DNA of 52,822 nucleotides from Pseudo-nitzschia pungens (taxonomy: Eukaryota; Bacillariophyta; Bacillariophyceae; Bacillariales; Bacillariaceae), in contig CM074762.1 of assembly GCA_037355855.1 (NCBI GenBank), positions 5,832,574 to 5,885,395 on the forward strand, in the 5' to 3' direction. Below, one piece after another: positions 48,782 through 52,822 of the stretch. The notes beneath the pieces were generated by a model that worked only from the letters and a program-made list of their open reading frames with translations, was not told where the DNA came from and searched no databases. The first letter of the stretch is position 1; each line of letters begins with the position of its first letter. A program made the position numbers and the translations under genes.

Positions 48782-48975
48782 CAAATGGTAACGGAGGCGT
48801 ACAAAGGTTTCCTCTGAACGTGTAGAAATCGTATCTAGAGTGTAAAGGCATAAGGAAGCTTGACTGTGAGACCTACAAGTCGAGCAGGGACGAAAGTCGG
48901 TCTTAGTGATCTGACGGTGCTGAGTGGAAAGGCCGTCACTCAACGGATAAAAGTTACTCTAGGGATAACAGGCTG

Positions 48976-49044
<69 letters not shown>

Positions 49045-49080
49045 GGTAGTACGTCCCAAGGGTTGGGCTGTTCGCCCATG

Positions 49081-49128
<48 letters not shown>

Positions 49129-49252
49129 ATATCCGGTGTAGGCGTTAGAATATTGAGAGGAGCCTTCTTTAGTACGAGAGGACCGAGAAGGACGTACCTC
49201 TGGTGTACCAGTTATCGTGCCAACGGTAAACGCTGGGTAGCTATGTACGGAG

Positions 49253-49286
<34 letters not shown>

Positions 49287-49417
49287 CACCTCAAGATAAG
49301 TATTCTCATCACGTAAGTGAGTAAGGTCACGGTAAGACTAACCGTTTGATAGGCATTAAGTATAAATATAGTAATATATGAGCTGAGATGTGCTAACAGA
49401 CCGAGGACTTGAATTTT
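46533..49417 (+). rRNA. rrl: 23S ribosomal RNA
   Basis: Large-subunit rRNA. Landmarks include the gatgaaggacg 5' region, taactataacggtcctaaggtagcg (about 48430), the sarcin-ricin loop agtacgagaggaccg (about 49170) and a terminal helix joining aaattcaag to cttgaattt. It is uninterrupted: no intron and no fragmentation seen. Confidence 0.97.
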
Positions 49418-49459
49418 TAAATAAACATATAGTTACTAAAATATTAGTAACTATTTTTG

Positions 49460-49583
49460 CTTTGGTGTTTTTAGTGTATTCAACGGAACCACACTGATCC
49501 ATCTCGAACTCAGTAGTGAAACGTTATAAATCGACGAAAATACTTGGAGGGACACCTCCTGGGAAAATAGTTCAATGCCAAAG
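49460..49583 (+). rRNA. rrn5: 5S ribosomal RNA
   Basis: About 120 nt, with the conserved gatccatctcgaactcag and terminal CUUUGG/CCAAAG pairing. It follows rrl by about 40 nt. The exact ends are approximate. Confidence 0.88.
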
Positions 49584-49726
49584 TTTTATTCTAATATTAA
49601 TTTTTCTAAAAGGTAAATTATTTAATAATTCAACTTCAATATTATTTTGTTGAATCCTGTTAATTATTTTTATACTAAGAGTGATAACTGCCAGTAATTT
49701 AAATGGTTTCTTTTTAATCAGGCCGG
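49584..49726. other. AT-rich spacer between rrn5 and the Rep-like ORF
   Basis: The rRNA operon and the minus-strand Rep-like ORF converge here. An imperfect inverted AT-rich segment (aataattcaacttcaatattatt) could act as a two-way 3' end. Confidence 0.5.
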
Positions 49727-50620
49727 TTACTTTACTAAAATATTTTCATCTTCTTCTAGCTCTATTTTTCTTAATTCCTTATCTTCGATTTCGAAGACTT
49801 TCCATCTATCTTTAGATAATAATGACTTATCAATGTCGGAATGACTCATAATTAAAATATGAGGTGGTTCCATTAAAAGGGGCCGTCCCTTTCCCATTTT
49901 TACCCGATTCTAGCCCTGCAATTAAATCACGTTCACTGTCTGTCTTACATTTTGCTCGTGTTAAGTCAATTATATATAATTTTTTCGGACCTAAATTTAC
50001 AATGGAAGAATTTATCTGTGATGTTGTCCCATATGTTATAACTCCAACGTCGTAAGGGTGATCGAAGACTATTTTTTTAGCGAATTTCGATTTTCCCGTA
50101 CACCCTTCTCGATCAATTAAATGTATAATTTCACGGGAATCAGAAGGTCTAAACTCGGAATTACTTTTATAATGTTCCAGACTTGTTTCTGCCACGGGTA
50201 ATAGTTTTCGAAATTACTTAGAATTTTAAGGTCATTTCCCATGTACCCATCGAACGCTTGGGGTTTTTTTATATTTTTTAGTTTGCTTGTATAAAGTTTT
50301 ACTTGATCGGCAAATTCATTTTTCAATAATCCTTCTGTTTGATACTTATAAACTAAGCTACCTATGGTTTCGCTCGTAGCTAATAATTTCTCGAGCTGTC
50401 CTTTCCGTTTTCTAGTCCCTGTTGAAAATAAATAAACAATCCGACTCTTATCTTCACTTTCAAATTTATACACCTGAGAAGATGCATTCATCTTAGCTAA
50501 TATAATGTCTATTTCGTTTTCTAAGGCATTTTCGGAGCGTTCTTCCATTGATATTAGGTTTCGCTCCAAAATAATTTTAATTTTAAAATATGAGCCTTTA
50601 TTTTGTGCTGATATAACCAT
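49727..50620 (-). CDS. Rep-like superfamily 3 helicase (CRESS-DNA type), plastid-encoded, with frame breaks
   Basis: About 297 codons if read through. The N-terminal frame (50620 to about 50172) holds YPWQKQVWNII, the typical lead-in to a Rep helicase domain. The next frame holds Walker A (DREGCTGKSKF), Walker B (KKLYIIDLTRA) and LIAGLESGKNG. After a C4 run near 49879, where the left copy has C3, the last frame gives PPHILIMSHSD and LLSKDRWKVFEI, matching motif C and the DRW element, then stops at 49727. This order is that of CRESS-DNA virus and plasmid Rep proteins. Differences: the motif C asparagine is not evident (MSHSD), and no HUH nickase motifs (HxH or HxQ, YxxK) are visible in the N-terminal 150 residues. 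The breaks look like sequencing indels because the two arms disagree. The start is uncertain: ATG 50620, or ATG 50548. Function in replication of a plasmid-like element is an inference. Confidence 0.7.
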
Positions 50621-50642
50621 ATTAATATATTATTTATTGTTA

Positions 50643-51043
50643 TTATTTTATGTCAAAATCCAAGAGATCATCTCCCTCCTGATCAAATTCGTCAAAATTC
50701 CCAAACAACTCCTCTTCAATTTTTGTGTCATCGGTATCATCAGGATATTTATTAGTTATATTAGAATCTATAAAATCCAAATCATCTTCTGTTAATTGAT
50801 TAGCTAATTCTGGGTCAACTACACTCACTTTTTTAATCATTCGCTCTAATTCGGTGCTTAAAGGGGTATTTATTGGTTGATCTACGACTAATCTAAAAGT
50901 ATTCTGAGGAGTTTCTTTTTGATTTGGATTTGGAATGTATATTTCTTCGTAATTGATATTAAAATCTTTTATATTTCTATTTCTCCCTAATTTGGTGATT
51001 TCGGTATAGGCATTAGCCATAGGCCAATCATCAATTTCTTCAT
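50643..51043 (-). CDS. Acidic ORF upstream of the Rep-like gene
   Basis: The open frame on this arm is 125 codons from ATG 51020. The left copy shows a start eight codons earlier (MKKFDDWP), which here is out of frame by one missing T near 51030; the likely full length is 133. The N-terminal half is mixed (YTEITKLGRNRNIKDF); the C-terminal half is strongly acidic (DPELANQLTEDDLDFID and an Asp/Glu-rich end FDEFDQEGDDLLDFDIK). No known domain is recognised. It ends 22 bp before the Rep-like ORF on the same strand, so the two probably form one transcription unit and may be of common origin. Confidence 0.7.
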
Positions 51044-51074
51044 CTTAAGGATTTTTAAGAACTAGTGTATAAAA

Positions 51075-51124
51075 GTATAAAATTAATTTTTATAGTTCTA
51101 TTCTTATAAAAATTAATTTTATAC
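51075..51124. terminator. Perfect 20-bp stem-loop between dnaK and the acidic ORF
   Basis: Arms 51075-51094 and 51105-51124 pair perfectly around a 10-nt loop. It lies about 90 bp past the dnaK stop. A dnaK 3' end is the plain reading. Its position in front of a Rep-like module also makes it a candidate replication-origin hairpin, although the loop does not resemble the usual CRESS nonamer. Confidence 0.7.
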
Positions 51125-51212
51125 GTTGGTGGACAATACTTTGTATAAGAAATTATAAATTGGATCTAGTTAAAAACAAAACTGATCCTATAACATTTCA
51201 TTCCAAGGGATA

Positions 51213-52822
51213 TTAAGGATTTACTGTATCTTGAGACTTCATGTTATTTAATTTTTCTTTTAAATCTTCAATTAAGACTTTTAAAGTCTCAATATTATCG
51301 CTTTGAATACTTTCTTTAATTTCTCCAATTAATTTTGTAATTGCCTGTTGCTCATCTTCAGAAGGGACATTTGGAAGTTCTTTTTCCACTTCAGAACATA
51401 ATAAATCAGCTTGATTTTTTAGATCAATATTTTCACGTTTAATTTTATCTGCAGCTGCATTTTTTTCTGCTTCGTCTAACATCGATTGAACTTCACTTTC
51501 ACTTAATGTCGAAGCACCTTGAATTGTTACAAATTGTTCCACGCCTGTTTCTTTTTCTTTTGCTGTTACAGATAAAATCCCATCCACATCAATATCAAAT
51601 GTTACTTCAATTTGTGGAACTCCTCGATTTCCTGCTGGAATACCATCTAAACGGAAATTTCCAAGACTTTTATTTGCCGAAACTAATTCTCTTTCACCTT
51701 GTAAAATATGAATTTCAACATTAGTTTGGTTATCTACGGCTGTCGAGAACATTTCTGATTTTTTAACAGGAATAGTTGTGTTTCTTGCAATAATTTTTGT
51801 CATTACACCACCAAGTGTTTCAACACCTAATGAAAGCGGTGTTACATCTAATAATAAGATATCTTTAATTTCCCCAGCTAAAATACCTGCTTGAACTGCT
51901 GCTCCAATTGCAACTACTTCATCAGGGTTTACAGATTGATTTGGTTTTTTACCTGTTAATGACTCTACTAAGTTTTGAATTGCTGGAATACGAGTAGAAC
52001 CCCCAACTAATACAATTTCATCAATATCTGATTTGTCTAATCTAGCATCATTAATTGCTTTTTCAACAGGAATGCGACAACGCTCAATTAAATCTTCACA
52101 TAAGACTTCAAAAACCTCTCGCGTTAACTCTTGATCAATATGTTTTGGTCCTGATGCATCTGCAGTAATGAATGGTAAAGAAATTTTTGTTTCTTGAACC
52201 GTTGATAATTCCATTTTTGCTTTTTCAGCCGCTTCTGTTAAACGTTGTAATGCTTGAATATCAGTTGATAAATCAATACCTTCTTTGTCTTTAAAGTTTT
52301 GAATTAACCAATTTACTAAAACCTTATCAAAATCATCACCACCTAATTTAGTATCACCTGCTGTTGATAAAACTTCAAAAATTCCATCACCTACTTCTAA
52401 AATAGAAACATCAAAGGTTCCACCACCCAAATCAAAAACTAAAATTGTTTCATTTTGTTTTTTATCTAGTCCATAAGCTAATGATGCTGCTGTTGGTTCA
52501 TTAAGAATTCTTAAAACTTCAACCCCTGCAATTTTACCTGCATCCATAGTTGCTTGACGTTGAGAGTCATTAAAATATGCTGGTACAGTAATAACTGCCT
52601 GCTTTACATCTTGTTTTAAGTATTCTGATGCGTCATTAATTAACTTACGTAAAACTTGAGCAGAAATTTCTTCTGGACTAAATTCTTTGTCTAAAGCTGG
52701 ACATTTAATTTTTAATATTATCTTTTGAATCATTCGTAATTGTATACGGTAATTGTTTTGCTTCTGCTGAAACTTCTGTTTCTTTTGAACCAATGAATCG
52801 TTTTACTGAAAAAGAAAGTATT
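51213..52822 (-). CDS. dnaK: DnaK (Hsp70) chaperone, right copy, 5' end beyond the window
   Basis: Plastid Hsp70, an ATP-driven chaperone of the stroma. The frame is continuous from about 52710 to the stop at 51213. It contains [31 protein letters not shown], the second phosphate loop [18 protein letters not shown] and the adenosine motif [12 protein letters not shown]. The substrate-binding domain follows ([46 protein letters not shown]) with a helical lid. Near 52714 this copy has one extra A compared with the left copy (ttaaaaatt versus ttaaaatt). That shifts the frame, and the upstream codons for [23 protein letters not shown] are in another phase. About the first 75 residues lie outside the window. 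Confidence 0.93.

Larger units (their letters stand above)
36241..52783 (-). repeat. Right arm of the giant plastid inverted repeat
   Basis: Reverse complement of 19520-36232. The right arm has few errors; those I found are in petD (36405), rrn5-proximal sequence, the Rep-like ORF, the acidic ORF start and near 52714 in dnaK. Plastid sequence continues beyond 52783 to the window end. Confidence 0.97.

Noticed and set aside
51075..51124. A canonical CRESS replication origin
   Set aside because: The stem is strong but the loop does not contain the usual nonanucleotide; kept only as a weak hypothesis beside the terminator reading.

Overview
The window joins two unrelated genomes. Positions 1-19019 look like nuclear DNA of a diatom: intron-bearing genes with GT-AG splice sites, microsatellite-rich spacers and no operons. 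A run of exactly 500 N (19020-19519) follows, and from 19520 to the end the DNA is AT-rich plastid DNA of a diatom-type (red-lineage) chloroplast. The evidence for a diatom plastid is psaD and dnaK encoded in the plastome together with ycf89 beside the rRNA operon. Genus cannot be settled from sequence reading alone; a pennate diatom is a reasonable guess.

Nuclear part. From left to right: a repeat-rich spacer (1-2038); a four-exon kelch-BTB gene (2039-4443); a spacer; a three-exon phosphatidylinositol phosphate kinase (6299-9317); a convergent membrane-targeted sulfotransferase (9384-10385, minus); a long Ser/Thr/Asn-rich low-complexity locus on the minus strand (10978-14407) full of hexanucleotide repeats and broken by frame changes, at least one of which coincides with a 298-bp tandem duplication; a spacer of about 2.3 kb; a membrane-anchored protein with a thioredoxin-fold-like middle and a charged tail (16711-18034); and a decayed split gene (18414-19019) that runs into the gap.

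Plastid part. The 33 kb after the gap form one giant inverted repeat. The left arm (19520-36232) and right arm (36241-52783) are reverse complements around an 8-nt loop inside petD. Each arm carries, from the centre outwards: petD, petB, trnS-UGA, psaD, trnfM-CAU, psaA, psaB, trnP-UGG, ycf89, rrs, trnI-GAU, trnA-UGC, rrl, rrn5, a Rep-like SF3 helicase ORF, an acidic ORF of about 133 codons, and dnaK. The genes make up parts of photosystem I (psaA, psaB, psaD), cytochrome b6f (petB, petD), translation (rRNAs, tRNAs) and protein folding (dnaK). The inner 10-12 kb of the arms agree closely apart from petD. The outer end of the left arm is full of single-base insertions and deletions. Together these point to a fold-back chimera or mis-assembly rather than a natural arrangement.

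Most interesting biology. Between rrn5 and dnaK lies a plastid ORF that resembles the helicase half of a CRESS-DNA (circular Rep-encoding) replication protein: Walker A, Walker B and a motif-C-like stretch are visible, but I see no HUH nickase motifs. It is preceded by a small acidic ORF, and a perfect 20-bp stem-loop separates the pair from dnaK. This looks like a captured plasmid-like or virus-like replication module inside a plastid genome.
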